A stretch of DNA of 64,000 bases from Sporolactobacillus nakayamae (GCF_900113325.1 NZ_FOOY01000017.1:1-64000); one strand, 5' to 3'; positions 44,761 to 55,185 are shown, numbered from the stretch's first letter. The notes: generated by a model from the letters alone, not told the origin. A program made the numbers and translations.

Positions 44761-45936
44761 TTGTGCACCCTCAGTAGTAAGCCCTACTGCGTAGTGAATC
44801 AAATTGTTTACTGCGTTTTCATCACGATTCATCACAGTTCCGCATTCATAACAACGGTACGTATGATGCTCGTGATAGATGGTGTCGCCTTGCAATGTCA
44901 TTTTATCTGCTCCTGTTTTAACATGACCGCAATGCGAACACCTTTGTGTACTCGGGTAATAACGATCTGCCACAACGAAACGATTACCCATCCATTCACT
45001 TTTGTATTGGATCATGTCTCTAAATTTTCGAAACATGGAACGGTGAATGTTCTTCGCTAGACGCTTATTCATCTTCATCCGATTGACGTCCAAGTCTTCA
45101 ATACAAATCGTGTGATAATCATTGCTTAATTGATGGACAAACTTCTTTAAAAGATCTTCTTGAATCCGAGCAATTCTTTGGTACGATCGTTTAAGTTTGG
45201 TTCTCACTTTACGATAGTTAGTACTTCTGAACTGATTCGGATTCGAGACTCTTTTTCGAGCGAGAAGTCTTTGATAATGCGTTATACGTTCATATAACTT
45301 AATTAAATGATCAGGTAAAGTGCTGATCGTTTTGCCATCGTTATAGTTAAAGTGTCCTATATTTACGTCAACGCCTGCAACATCTTTACCTTCACTTAAC
45401 TCATTGTCGTTCGTGTCGATACTAAGACATGCGTATAAACCATCTGCTTCTTCAACAACTGTAGCCTTCTTTATTTGTCCTTCGAAGCGTGGTGATTCTG
45501 CCATCTTAATGCCATACCATAAGATATTTATACCGCGAGGCTTATCAAGCATTAACTTGCCGTTCTTGATCTTCGCTCGATCCGTAGTAAATGATTTCTT
45601 GCTCAACTTCTTTGACTTGAATTTAGGCCGATCATGGTGAGGCATTTGTGGATTAAAAAAGTTCTTCCAAGCCTTGCTTAATGATGCTACGGATTGTTGG
45701 AGTACCCTTGCGGATAATCCATACTGCCAATCTTCTTTGTGTGCGACCAGTTCATTTCGTACGATGTACTCATTGGGTCTTTTGTTGCTTTCTTTGTCAA
45801 TCAAATGTAATTCATACAGAGTGTTCCATGTTTCAAGGGCCAAGTTCCAACAATATCTATGGTAGTTGAACAATTGGTCAAGTTGACGCTTCATGGTTAC
45901 ATTAGGGAATAGTTTGATTTTATGTGTTTTGATCAC
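44752..45936 (-). CDS. tnpB: TnpB RNA-guided nuclease of IS607 element
   Basis: A 394-residue TnpB. The N-terminal helix-turn-helix region opens KTHKIKLFPNVTMKRQLDQL. RuvC acidic residues appear intact: Asp in GVDVNIGHFN, Glu in CIEDLDVNRM and Asp in NRDENAVNNL. A zinc ribbon (CSHCG and CYECG) lies between the last two. The start is GTG (45936), 15 bp after tnpA, so it is translated from the same message. TnpB cuts the empty donor site and so promotes retention of the element. Confidence 0.93.
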   Translation of the reverse strand: MIKTHKIKLFPNVTMKRQLDQLFNYHRYCWNLALETWNTLYELHLIDKESNKRPNEYIVRNELVAHKEDWQYGLSARVLQQSVASLSKAWKNFFNPQMPHHDRPKFKSKKLSKKSFTTDRAKIKNGKLMLDKPRGINILWYGIKMAESPRFEGQIKKATVVEEADGLYACLSIDTNDNELSEGKDVAGVDVNIGHFNYNDGKTISTLPDHLIKLYERITHYQRLLARKRVSNPNQFRSTNYRKVRTKLKRSYQRIARIQEDLLKKFVHQLSNDYHTICIEDLDVNRMKMNKRLAKNIHRSMFRKFRDMIQYKSEWMGNRFVVADRYYPSTQRCSHCGHVKTGADKMTLQGDTIYHEHHTYRCYECGTVMNRDENAVNNLIHYAVGLTTEGAQST

Positions 45937-45951
45937 CTTCCTTCAGCTCCA

Positions 45952-46542
45952 TTAGTGAAGATTTTTATCATTTTCTATTTTCTTCTTGTATTTCCTTAAG
46001 CCATAGATCCGACAACTAAAAACATGAATAATGGATATTAAGTCTTCAGTCAATTCTTCGAGAGGAGACAAATCAGGGTTATTTAAAACAACGATCTCTG
46101 TATTGAATCTGTCCGCCAATCTCTCAAACCAATCAAACCCGAATCTTACAAAACGATCTTTGTAAGTAACATAAATTTTGTCAATTTTATTGTTCATTAT
46201 ATCGTCAATTAACAAATTCCATTTTTTGCGTTTGTAATTCAACCCACTTCCGATGTCTGTTATAACATCATCTAATATCACCCCCTTACCATTCACATAG
46301 TTTCGTAGGAATTCTATTTGGTTTTTTAAGTCATCCTTCTGACCAAAATTAGAAACTCTTGCATAGGCAACGTTCTTTCTCGGATTATTTTTCTTGATTC
46401 CGAGGTATTCATTTAACTGTTCTTCTGTATAATATCTTCTGTTTGTTGGCGTCCTGTTCGCAACGAGCTTCCCACTTCTGTCCCAACGTTGTAAGGTCGT
46501 TACGGTGACACCAATTTTATTCGCCATTTCTTGCGGTTTCAA
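45952..46542 (-). CDS. tnpA: IS607-type serine recombinase TnpA
   Basis: A 196-residue transposase. The N-terminal MerR-like helix-turn-helix reads PQEMANKIGVTVTTLQRWDR and is followed by the serine-resolvase catalytic domain, with nucleophile Ser in YARVSNFGQKDDLKNQ. A short helical tail follows. The start is TTG, supported by a perfect AAGGAGGTG about 11 nt upstream. Both element genes look intact, suggesting a recent insertion. Confidence 0.92.
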   Translation of the reverse strand: MKPQEMANKIGVTVTTLQRWDRSGKLVANRTPTNRRYYTEEQLNEYLGIKKNNPRKNVAYARVSNFGQKDDLKNQIEFLRNYVNGKGVILDDVITDIGSGLNYKRKKWNLLIDDIMNNKIDKIYVTYKDRFVRFGFDWFERLADRFNTEIVVLNNPDLSPLEELTEDLISIIHVFSCRIYGLRKYKKKIENDKNLH

Positions 46543-46621
46543 CAGGGCACATACACCTCCTTCATAGGATGTATATAATGTACTATGTAATCATACCTTT
46601 GTTAATATTTTTGTTAACTGT

Positions 46622-47809
46622 CTATTTCCTCCCTGCCGCGACTTCGCGTTCTGCTTCTTCATCCTCTAGTAATCGCATGAACAGCTGAACAAGGTCTGTA
46701 CCCGGTTCAGCGCCTTCTGTCTGTTTTTTATAAAAACGAACGAAAAGCTCATCAATGGGTAAGCTTGAGCGAGACGTTTGATCCCCGAGTGCCTGAATTC
46801 CGCTGTAGATTGGCCGGATGTTGACAATTCGCGGTCTCGCTTTTCGCAGCGCCTGAATATCATGCATACTCATCGCCTCATCAAGACGCAATTCAAGATC
46901 AATCCATGCCTCCTGGTCACGCTCCTCGTCAATCCATTGCTGAACTTCGGCTAAACCTTTGTCCGCTCGCCAACGAGTGAGCGGACGCCCAGATCTGAGC
47001 TCAATCTCATGCATCGTAATCGGCGTTCGTGGCGCCGCATCAAGAATAGTAACCGATTTAGGACCTGCCTCTGAAAAACTGTAGGCGATCGGCGAACCTG
47101 CGTAGCGCGCGGGAACCGGTGAATCGGCCAAGGTTTGCGGACGATGAAGATGCCCGAGTGCCACATACATAGCCGATTCCGGAAAAGCCGACGGATGAAC
47201 TGTGTAGGCACCACCAACTTGGATTGGACGCTCAGAATCAGATTCTTTCCCCCCCGCAGCGAATAGATGAGTCATCAATAGATTCACGGCATCCTTTTTA
47301 AATGACTGAGCCTGCAGTTTGAAAAGCTCGGCCAAGCGCTCGTTATACGCTTCTTTGATCGAATCCTCATCATTGATCGTGCTGAGGCATTCATTCAGTC
47401 TCGATTCGGAAGGATAGGGCACACAACCAAGAATCAAAGTCTCGTTTTTGCTTGCAATGGGGATCGTCATCGGCTTAAGAATGGGTTTTCCGACAATCGT
47501 AATTCCCTGCCGACCGGCGAGCGGCCGCGATGCTTCCAAGCGCTCCGGACTATCATGATTCCCGGCGATGATCAGAACCGGACGTTTTCCACCAAGTGAC
47601 AGTCTTTGTGCGGTATCGTAAAAAAGTGCTTCGCTTGCAGCCGGAGGATTGACCGTATCAAACACATCGCCCGCCATCAGAACCGCGTCAACTTTCTCTT
47701 CATCCGCAATGGCGCATATTTCGTCCATGACCTGCTCTTGTTCTTCTTCCCGAGAGCGGCCCTCAAGACTCCTTCCAAGATGCCAGTCGGCCGTATGCAA
47801 TAATTTCAT
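46622..47809 (-). CDS. sbcD: SbcD subunit of the SbcCD nuclease
   Basis: Mre11-type metal-dependent nuclease of 395 residues. The phosphoesterase motifs are HTADWHLGRSLEG, LMAGDVFDTVNP, IAGNHDSPERL and ALGHLHRPQ. It overlaps the addA stop by 4 nt, so it is translationally coupled. Its last two codons and stop lie at the insertion junction: without the element the C-terminus would probably read AAGRTD and stop, so the enzyme is essentially whole. Confidence 0.95.
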   Translation of the reverse strand: MKLLHTADWHLGRSLEGRSREEEQEQVMDEICAIADEEKVDAVLMAGDVFDTVNPPAASEALFYDTAQRLSLGGKRPVLIIAGNHDSPERLEASRPLAGRQGITIVGKPILKPMTIPIASKNETLILGCVPYPSESRLNECLSTINDEDSIKEAYNERLAELFKLQAQSFKKDAVNLLMTHLFAAGGKESDSERPIQVGGAYTVHPSAFPESAMYVALGHLHRPQTLADSPVPARYAGSPIAYSFSEAGPKSVTILDAAPRTPITMHEIELRSGRPLTRWRADKGLAEVQQWIDEERDQEAWIDLELRLDEAMSMHDIQALRKARPRIVNIRPIYSGIQALGDQTSRSSLPIDELFVRFYKKQTEGAEPGTDLVQLFMRLLEDEEAEREVAAGRK

Positions 47810-50800
47810 TGCCCGTTCCCCCCAATCGTCAAATCAATAAAGCAGCCAATATCAAAAGCATAGAGTCCGACTAGAGCTACTTTCCGCTTCCAGATGCGCT
47901 CGATCGCTTGGCGATACAAGTCGAGCTGCACTTCGTAGCGGCGTTTTAACTCGGCAATCGCTTCATTTTGATTGGGAAAACGATGCGTCAGATGATCCGT
48001 TTTATAGTCTAATAGAATAAGTCCGTCTCCATCCTCGATAATACAGTCAATAACCCCTTGTACGAGTACAGATTCCTGCTTGCTTACTCTTTTCCATGAC
48101 GGGTACACTTCGCTTGTCGCAAGCGCAAGACTGAACGGGCATTCACGAGTGACTTTGCTTGCCCTCCGCATCTTTATACCAATAGGCATTTGGAAAAGTT
48201 TAACTACGGCATCATAATCAAAGCTCTGCTCTTGCAGATCAGTAATGACTTCTTTCTCGACAAGTGCCAAGCCTTGTTCCTTAATCTGCCGCGTAGTACC
48301 GACCTTTTGTAAATCAAGATGCTGCATCAGCAAGTGTAATGCTGTGCCGCGTTCCGCCGCTGAAAGTGCGGATTGCTGCAAAAACTGCGGACGGTCTCTT
48401 CCAATTGATGAAAATCGATCCGAGTCGCCCAGCAATCGGTCATCCGTCCCGGAACTGAAATAGCCTTGCTGCGCTTTAATCTCCGTGACCGTCTGTTTGG
48501 CCATTGAAACTGTCGAGGCGGATTCAGGATAAATCCATTGGAGACGCGCGGCCACTTCATCCTGGACACCAGAATGTGTGACCACTGATTTTCCTTGTTC
48601 AAGCTGTTGCAAACGTTCACGATTTAATTCGTGACGTTTCCCCTCTCCGCGTGAGAGACCGGAGGCAACGATAACCTGCACCATCCAGGATGAACGATCG
48701 CCAGAGATCGCCGTCTTGTCCGGTTCAGCATCGAGTAATTGATGCAGGGATTCTGCACCGTTATGGCGCGCGACCGACGGCATTACCCAATCAAAAAAGG
48801 TCGATGCGGATGCGCGACAGTCCTCCGGGAGGAGCCAATCAGGCGTCTGCAGCGTAGATTTGCACTTATCCACCTGTTTCTGCGCGTCTTTCACCGTCCC
48901 AATTAAAATCAGTTTCTCTTTCGCACGGGTCACCGCGACATACAAAATGCGCAGTTCTTCAGCGATCGCGTCGGATTTCATACGTTCTTTAATCGCTAAA
49001 TAGGGCAAGGTCGGGACACTCGTACGCAATTCAGGATCAATCCATTTCGTGCCAAAGCCCAAATCTTTATGCAGCAGCGCCGCTTGAGCCGTATCGCGCA
49101 TGTTAAAGCGTTTGTTCATGCCTGCGACAAAGACAACGGGGAACTCCAGCCCTTTACTTTTATGAATCGTCATGATTCGAACGACATCTTCCTGTTCGCT
49201 CAGTGCCCTCGCTTCGCCGAGATCACCGCCGTTTTCTCTCATTCGTTCAATAAAACGAAGGAAACGAAACAATCCGCGGAAGGTAGTTTTTTCATATTGC
49301 CGCGCCCGATCATAGAAGGCTTTCAGATTCGCTTGGCGCTGCGTTCCGCCGGTCAGTCCACCGACATAGTCGTAATAGCCGGTGTCACGGTAGATTTGCC
49401 AGATCAATTCAGATACTGAGTGCGTTTTGGAAAAATCGCGCCATTCATCACGTTTATTAAGAAAGATGGCAAGTTGTTGTGCCAACTCCTGCTTCGGATC
49501 CTGCGTATAGCTTTTTAATGCTTGATAAAAGCCTGAGCCTCGTTCAGCCATGCGGATAGCGGCAAGCTCGTCCGCATTTAACCCGATGATCGGCGAGCGG
49601 AGCACTGACGCAAGCGGTATATCCTGTTCCGGGTTATCAATCACTTGCAAGACCGACAGCATAACTGACACTTCAACCGTATCAAAGTAGCCCTTGGATA
49701 ATTCCGCATAAGCGGGAATTCCCCGGCGGCCGAGCAAGTCTTTCATGATCGCCGCGGAAGTGCTGGCGGAACGGAGCAGAATCGCAATATCCCGATACCG
49801 AACCCCACGCATCCGACCGGACGCGCGATCAAAAACTTGGAAAGAGGGAGAAGAGCCGTCACCGATCATTGCCTGAATACGGTCACCGATCGCGGCAGCC
49901 TCAAGTTCCGACGCATCCATATCATCCGCATGCTCCGACGGATCATCCTCTGCGCCGGCACGGTCAATAATCTCCAAGTCGACCGGACGGTTTTCTTGAG
50001 GGTAGTTCGCCCCGCAGCGCAGCTCGGCAGCGTCATCATACGTCACGCCACCTACCGCTTCATCCATCGTTTGCCGGAAAATGAAGTTAGCCCCGTCAAT
50101 GATTTCCTGCCTGCTGCGGAAGTTGTTTGACAGATCAATCACTTGACCGGTTGTTTCCGGACGAGAAAACTGTTTGTATTTCTCTATGAAAAGCGCCGGT
50201 TCAGCTAATCGGAATCCATAGATGCTCTGCTTCACATCACCAACCATGAACAGGTTGCCTCCAGATCCGCTGTCTTTGGTAATCAACTGGATAATTGATT
50301 CTTGCACGCGGTTAGTATCCTGATATTCGTCAACCATAACTTCATTAAAGCGGGCGCGGAATTGTTCCGCAACGACTGAGGGCTGCTCATGACCCATCGA
50401 GGAGCCCTCAGCGCGTAGAACAGCGAGACATTCATGCTCTAAGTCAGAGAAATCGAGGACAACCTTGCGTCTTTTTTCCTTCTTAAATCGTTCGGCAAAT
50501 GCTTTTACGAGTTCAACAATAAGATCAACAGAAGGTGCCATATCACTCAGATCACGCAAACATTCCTCCGAAGAACCCGCAAACCATTGCTGCTGCAACT
50601 CGGCAGTTTTCCCTTTTATGTTATCGCGCATTTTCTTGACCTGATCCTTGAGCGCTGTATCCACGTCTTTACCGCGAATCGCCTTCAATTTACCGAACGA
50701 CAACGACAGGAAAGCCGAACGAATCGTCTCCCAGTCCGATTTGGAATCGACCTGTAACTCTTGGAACGCGCGGAGTTCTTCAGTCAATGTATCCTCATAA

Positions 50801-51552
50801 GCGGCGGGACCGCCGGGCTGGCCGCACAGCCGAACTGCTTCCCGAAGTGCATGTATGGATCCGGAAATATGGTGAACAAGCGATTTTTTCAATTCGGTTA
50901 CCCATCCGAATTGATCCAGCGTTTTCGCACCGTTAACATGATAGGCTTCAGCCATTTGGTCAAGCCAGCGCTCCGGCCATGGATGACTCATGGAAAACTC
51001 ATAGATGCGCAGGAGCAGCTGACTCATTGCGTCATCGCTTCGATCGTTTGAATAGCGGTCAACCAGACGGTAAAATTCAGGATCATCCGATGTGTAGTAT
51101 TCTTCTAAAAGTTCATCAAGAACCTCTTCACGCAGCAATGCCGTCTCCGTCTCATCAAGCAGACGAAAGCCGGGATCAAGGTCCAAAAAATAGTAATAGT
51201 GTTTGACCACTGACATGCAAAAGGCGTGTAGCGTCATGATTGACGCTTTTCCCAGCAAGCCCTGCTGGCGACGCAAGAATAAGTTCTCAGGTTCTTCACT
51301 AAGACGCTGATCAAGTGCTTTGCCAATCCGCTCTCTCATTTCTGACGCCGCGGCTTTTGTGAAGGTGACAATCAGCAGATCATCAATATTTACCCTTTGT
51401 TCAGGATCCGTCATTTTTTGAATGATACGTTCCACAAGAACCGCTGTTTTCCCCGATCCGGCCGCGGCGGCGACAAGCAAGTCGTGACCGCTTTCGGTGA
51501 TCGCTCGCCATTGTGCATCTGTCCATTGCGTTTCTTTCGGTTTAATGCTCAT
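47806..51552 (-). CDS. addA: AddA helicase-nuclease subunit
   Basis: UvrD-type 3'-5' helicase and nuclease of AddAB, which resects double-strand breaks and loads RecA. A 1248-residue protein. Walker A is AAAAGSGKTAVLVERI near residue 32, motif II DEYQDTN, motif VI YVAVTRAKEKL, and the C-terminal nuclease motif LLDYKTDHL. The start at ATG 51552 follows GGAGGAG and overlaps the addB end by 11 nt. It lies between addB and sbcD in one operon. Confidence 0.96.
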   Translation of the reverse strand: MSIKPKETQWTDAQWRAITESGHDLLVAAAAGSGKTAVLVERIIQKMTDPEQRVNIDDLLIVTFTKAAASEMRERIGKALDQRLSEEPENLFLRRQQGLLGKASIMTLHAFCMSVVKHYYYFLDLDPGFRLLDETETALLREEVLDELLEEYYTSDDPEFYRLVDRYSNDRSDDAMSQLLLRIYEFSMSHPWPERWLDQMAEAYHVNGAKTLDQFGWVTELKKSLVHHISGSIHALREAVRLCGQPGGPAAYEDTLTEELRAFQELQVDSKSDWETIRSAFLSLSFGKLKAIRGKDVDTALKDQVKKMRDNIKGKTAELQQQWFAGSSEECLRDLSDMAPSVDLIVELVKAFAERFKKEKRRKVVLDFSDLEHECLAVLRAEGSSMGHEQPSVVAEQFRARFNEVMVDEYQDTNRVQESIIQLITKDSGSGGNLFMVGDVKQSIYGFRLAEPALFIEKYKQFSRPETTGQVIDLSNNFRSRQEIIDGANFIFRQTMDEAVGGVTYDDAAELRCGANYPQENRPVDLEIIDRAGAEDDPSEHADDMDASELEAAAIGDRIQAMIGDGSSPSFQVFDRASGRMRGVRYRDIAILLRSASTSAAIMKDLLGRRGIPAYAELSKGYFDTVEVSVMLSVLQVIDNPEQDIPLASVLRSPIIGLNADELAAIRMAERGSGFYQALKSYTQDPKQELAQQLAIFLNKRDEWRDFSKTHSVSELIWQIYRDTGYYDYVGGLTGGTQRQANLKAFYDRARQYEKTTFRGLFRFLRFIERMRENGGDLGEARALSEQEDVVRIMTIHKSKGLEFPVVFVAGMNKRFNMRDTAQAALLHKDLGFGTKWIDPELRTSVPTLPYLAIKERMKSDAIAEELRILYVAVTRAKEKLILIGTVKDAQKQVDKCKSTLQTPDWLLPEDCRASASTFFDWVMPSVARHNGAESLHQLLDAEPDKTAISGDRSSWMVQVIVASGLSRGEGKRHELNRERLQQLEQGKSVVTHSGVQDEVAARLQWIYPESASTVSMAKQTVTEIKAQQGYFSSGTDDRLLGDSDRFSSIGRDRPQFLQQSALSAAERGTALHLLMQHLDLQKVGTTRQIKEQGLALVEKEVITDLQEQSFDYDAVVKLFQMPIGIKMRRASKVTRECPFSLALATSEVYPSWKRVSKQESVLVQGVIDCIIEDGDGLILLDYKTDHLTHRFPNQNEAIAELKRRYEVQLDLYRQAIERIWKRKVALVGLYAFDIGCFIDLTIGGNGQ

Positions 51553-54500
51553 CAATATTCTCCTCCAACTCCGCCAATTTTGCCAAGACGTCGTTATCCT
51601 TCATTCTTTTCAGCAGGCGGTATTGATTTCCGGGCTGCGACTGGTCAAAGCGGCAAACCGGGCGGAATGAACAATACGTGCATGGGACTTGTCCGTTACT
51701 TTTAAAAGGTGTGATGGACACATCTCCGTCAATAATCTTGCATCCGACATCCGTCATCACATGGCGCGTATAACGTCGAAGTGTCGCAAAATCCTTTTCT
51801 CCCGCCAGCGAAGAGCTTTTATAGAATTCTCCGTTCTTTTTGATTCCGAACGGTGCGATATCCGAAAGCCTTCCTTCAGCGGCTTCATCTGTTAATAAAA
51901 GCGCTTCTTCATCTTCAAGCAGTAAGCCTTTCATTTTAAAATGCTTATAAAGCTCGCGTTCCAATTGATCTTCAGGAAGCTTATCATCCAAATTAAGCAA
52001 CGGATTATGCACATGGAAATAGAGCACTCCGGCAGGTTCGGCCTGCACGCCCAGCCACTGCTTTGAATGGGTAATGATCACGTCCAGATAGGTGAGCATC
52101 TGAAGCGCAAGTCCATAATAGATTTCCGAAAGATCAAGGTTTTTCGCACTCGATTTATAATCAATAATTCGCAAAAGCAAGCGTCCTTGTTCATCACGCG
52201 CCTGATCCACCCGATCGATTCTGCCGACAACCTCCATTTGAGCGCCATGCTTCAAGGGAAAACTGAGTGGGGGCAGCGGACGTCCCGGACCGAAAGGAAG
52301 TTCCAGACTTACCGGGGAAAAACCGCTCGCAAGCGCGTGACGATGCAGCACGCGGGCCACTCGAGCGACGACTTGTTCCAATTTATGCTGGAGGTAGCGG
52401 TAACGATTCGAACTAGCAAGGATCTGCCGCTGCATACTCGGCGCTAATTCGGTTACCGTCTTTGAAGCCAATTGGTCGCACTCTTCCGAAGTCAAATCTC
52501 TCCAATTCCGCTTCTCCTTCATAATTTGAGCGGTCATTTGCTTGATTGCCAAATGAAAAAGTTGACCAATATCCGGTGCGGCGATTTGAAATACTTCGCG
52601 TTCTCTGAGCTGTAGGCCGTAGGATGCGAACTGCGAGAAAGGACAGGAATTGAACTTTTCCATACGAGAAACACTGGTTTGAATGGTTTGCCCATATAAC
52701 TCACGCGCCGCACTCGGGCTCAACTGTTCGTCATTTCGGGCAAATAATCCGGCCAAGGCCATATGCGCCGCGCTGCCCCATTCACGATGTACCGTGAACC
52801 AATTATAAGCGTCCCACCACAGTTCGGCGATCGGATATTCGTTTTTCCATTCACGAATTTGAGCAGCCAGCGTACTTACGGTTTTCCGCGGTGAATTGAT
52901 AAAAGCAAGCTGTTCCTCATTCTTCAACGTTCTCGGTTCAGCAGGTGCCAACTTCAACGTGAGATTAGGGAAAAAACGGCGGATACGCGAAATGAGCGGT
53001 GACGGTCGCAGCGACTCACCATCTTCAGAAGCAAGCGGATAAGAAATGTATAGATGCTTCTTTGCGAGCGTCAGCGCGCGATAGATCAGCTCATTTTCCC
53101 CTGCCATCTGTTCTGATTCACCATCGGCCACAGTCATGCCTTCATCCTGGAGCAGCTCACGATCCTCTCCGGAGAAAAGTCCTTGCTCCGAAGGTTTGGC
53201 AGGCAATATCCCCTCATTCACACCTAGAAGAAAGACATCGTTCAGTTCCGACGAACGCATCCGGTCCAGGCTGCCGATCAGGACTTGATCCAACGCCGGC
53301 GGTACCATGGCAAATTCCAATGCATCCAGGCCGGTATCCACAATCTTCACAAAAAGATCGAACGGCATCTGCTCGTCACCGGCTGTCTCCACGCATTGAT
53401 CGAGCAGATCAATGACCGCTTTCCATGCCTGTCCGTGCGTTTTCGATTCGGAAAGTCGTTGCTGCTGTTCCGCGCGATTCGCCATTCGTTCCAGTTTTTC
53501 CGGAATGGTCATCTCGATCAGGAACCGGTAGAGCGCTTCACATCGTTCGGCGACTGTTGCAGCTTCTCTAAGCTGCTTCTCCAGCGAAGCGAGCGGCCGC
53601 GCGATGAGCATGCGATAGGTGTTGATGGTTGCTTCCATCTTTTTCTCAGCGTCTGACTGCTCTCTTGCCTGCTCCTCCAGACCTCTATAGATCTGATAAT
53701 GCCAATCTTTGTCGTCCGTCCACTTTTTTCCATAATAACCGCGCGCGATCACATAGTTCTCCAATTGATCCATTCCTTCACGCGCTTCATTTAAATCAAA
53801 ATCAAAAGGAATCAGAAAATCAGTCTTCACACAACGAAAAATCGGCTCATAGCGCCAGTTTTGCTGAATTGCTTCAAGCGCCGAACGGATAAACTCAATC
53901 AGCGGATGATGCTTCATCGGACTCTTCTGATCAATAAAGAAAGGGATCTGGTAATCTTGAAAAATCGTTTCAATTAAATCACGATAATCCGCGAGATTGC
54001 GAACCAGCACGGTCATTTCCCGATAACGATCTCCTCGAGCTCGGGCACTCGTAATAATATTGCGTGCTGCCTGCTCCACTTCTTCGCGACGGTTCGCGGC
54101 CTCAGTCATCACGACTCCGTCCGTTGCCTCACTCACTTGATAAGGATAGTGTCCGAAATGCAGATTGATGTTCCTCAACGCATCCGTTTCAGATCGGTGC
54201 ACGTCTCTTTTCAAGATAATCGGTTCGATCATTTGCCCGCTCGATTCCGCCCGCTCCTTTAATTGCAAAAACAGGAGTGCAGGATGCCGGAACATCGAAA
54301 ATTCGTCAGGTGCATGATCGTAGATTTGATCTGTGCCAAGTGCGATCGTAACATGCTTACACGTTGTCATCAGTTGTTCAACAACTAGCATTTCTTGCGG
54401 TGTCATCGTTTGAAAACCATCAATCCAAACATCTGACTTTTTAAGAAAGTCAGCGCCGTCTATTCGCTCAACCATTAATTTTAAATAATCTTCGCTATCA

Positions 54501-55039
54501 ATATACTTGCCTTCCAAAGCCTGATTGAACGACTGATAGATTAATGATAAGTCATGAAGCTTGTCCTTCAAGAGAAGCTGATCAGCACGATCTCCATTAA
54601 TTCGTTCTGCTTCGGCGGCAATTTCTTCAGGTTCAAGACAAAAGCGCTTGAACTCGATCAGCGTATCACTGAGCAGATCATAAAATCCGCTCTGTTGCGA
54701 TGCTTTTCGGAACAGACGAAAATCATGCTTGCTCTGCTCGACAATCTTACGCAACAGCATGGAAACACCGGTCGCATTCAAATGCCGACGTGTCGCTCCG
54801 CCGGATTGCTGCAGCACGCGCAAGGCGAGACGAGGCATGCTGTATACATTTAACCGAGTCATACCGCCCAATTCCGGTGTCGATGCCAGCGTATACTCCA
54901 TGCTGAACGTCATGTGTTCGGGAACCAAATAAATGAGAGGCGTCCCATCCGGCTGTTCTCGCAAATTTTTTCGAATCTCCGACAGACAGCTTGCGGTTTT
55001 CCCTGTTCCCGGCCGTCCCAAAATAAAACGTACAGACAT
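51542..55039 (-). CDS. addB: AddB helicase-nuclease subunit
   Basis: Partner of AddA, recognises Chi and cuts the 5' strand. A 1165-residue protein with Walker A GRPGTGKT near the N-terminus. The C-terminal nuclease motif is RIIDYKSSAK. The Fe-S cluster cysteines are one in KFNSCPFSQ (about 798) and three in VPCTYCSFRPVCRF near the end. The start at 55039 (MSVRFILGRPG) follows AGGAGGAG. First gene of addB-addA-sbcD-sbcC, behind a LexA-like box. Confidence 0.96.
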   Translation of the reverse strand: MSVRFILGRPGTGKTASCLSEIRKNLREQPDGTPLIYLVPEHMTFSMEYTLASTPELGGMTRLNVYSMPRLALRVLQQSGGATRRHLNATGVSMLLRKIVEQSKHDFRLFRKASQQSGFYDLLSDTLIEFKRFCLEPEEIAAEAERINGDRADQLLLKDKLHDLSLIYQSFNQALEGKYIDSEDYLKLMVERIDGADFLKKSDVWIDGFQTMTPQEMLVVEQLMTTCKHVTIALGTDQIYDHAPDEFSMFRHPALLFLQLKERAESSGQMIEPIILKRDVHRSETDALRNINLHFGHYPYQVSEATDGVVMTEAANRREEVEQAARNIITSARARGDRYREMTVLVRNLADYRDLIETIFQDYQIPFFIDQKSPMKHHPLIEFIRSALEAIQQNWRYEPIFRCVKTDFLIPFDFDLNEAREGMDQLENYVIARGYYGKKWTDDKDWHYQIYRGLEEQAREQSDAEKKMEATINTYRMLIARPLASLEKQLREAATVAERCEALYRFLIEMTIPEKLERMANRAEQQQRLSESKTHGQAWKAVIDLLDQCVETAGDEQMPFDLFVKIVDTGLDALEFAMVPPALDQVLIGSLDRMRSSELNDVFLLGVNEGILPAKPSEQGLFSGEDRELLQDEGMTVADGESEQMAGENELIYRALTLAKKHLYISYPLASEDGESLRPSPLISRIRRFFPNLTLKLAPAEPRTLKNEEQLAFINSPRKTVSTLAAQIREWKNEYPIAELWWDAYNWFTVHREWGSAAHMALAGLFARNDEQLSPSAARELYGQTIQTSVSRMEKFNSCPFSQFASYGLQLREREVFQIAAPDIGQLFHLAIKQMTAQIMKEKRNWRDLTSEECDQLASKTVTELAPSMQRQILASSNRYRYLQHKLEQVVARVARVLHRHALASGFSPVSLELPFGPGRPLPPLSFPLKHGAQMEVVGRIDRVDQARDEQGRLLLRIIDYKSSAKNLDLSEIYYGLALQMLTYLDVIITHSKQWLGVQAEPAGVLYFHVHNPLLNLDDKLPEDQLERELYKHFKMKGLLLEDEEALLLTDEAAEGRLSDIAPFGIKKNGEFYKSSSLAGEKDFATLRRYTRHVMTDVGCKIIDGDVSITPFKSNGQVPCTYCSFRPVCRFDQSQPGNQYRLLKRMKDNDVLAKLAELEENIDEH

Positions 55040-55120
55040 AGTTTCTCTCCTCCTGATCATCGTTCTATAAATAAAGACCCGAAATGCGGATCAAATGTTT
55101 TTCAATACATTGATACGACA

Positions 55121-55147
55121 ATTATAGCACACAGAGAACGTTTGTTC
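55121..55147 (-). promoter_or_regulatory. addB promoter with LexA (SOS) box
   Basis: GAACAAACGTTC on the minus strand (55136-55147) matches the Gram-positive LexA core GAACRNRYGTTY at every position. It overlaps the -35 region of a promoter whose -10 is a perfect TATAAT (55121-55126). Confidence 0.75.
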
Positions 55148-55185
55148 CTTTAATTGCATTTGCTGTTATTTATATGTCCAAAATC

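Larger units (their letters stand above)
44685..46629 (-). mobile_element. IS607-family insertion sequence (tnpA + tnpB) between sbcD and sbcC
   Basis: Contains a serine recombinase and a TnpB in the order and spacing of IS607 elements. IS607 targets GG dinucleotides and makes no target duplication. Choosing the GG at 46628-46629 (in GGGAGG of the sbcD end) and at 44685-44686 gives a 1.94-kb element, a normal size, and restores a ribosome-binding site across the empty site. The ends are inferred; an AT-rich GTTAACAAAAATATTAAC lies just inside the left end. Confidence 0.75.
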
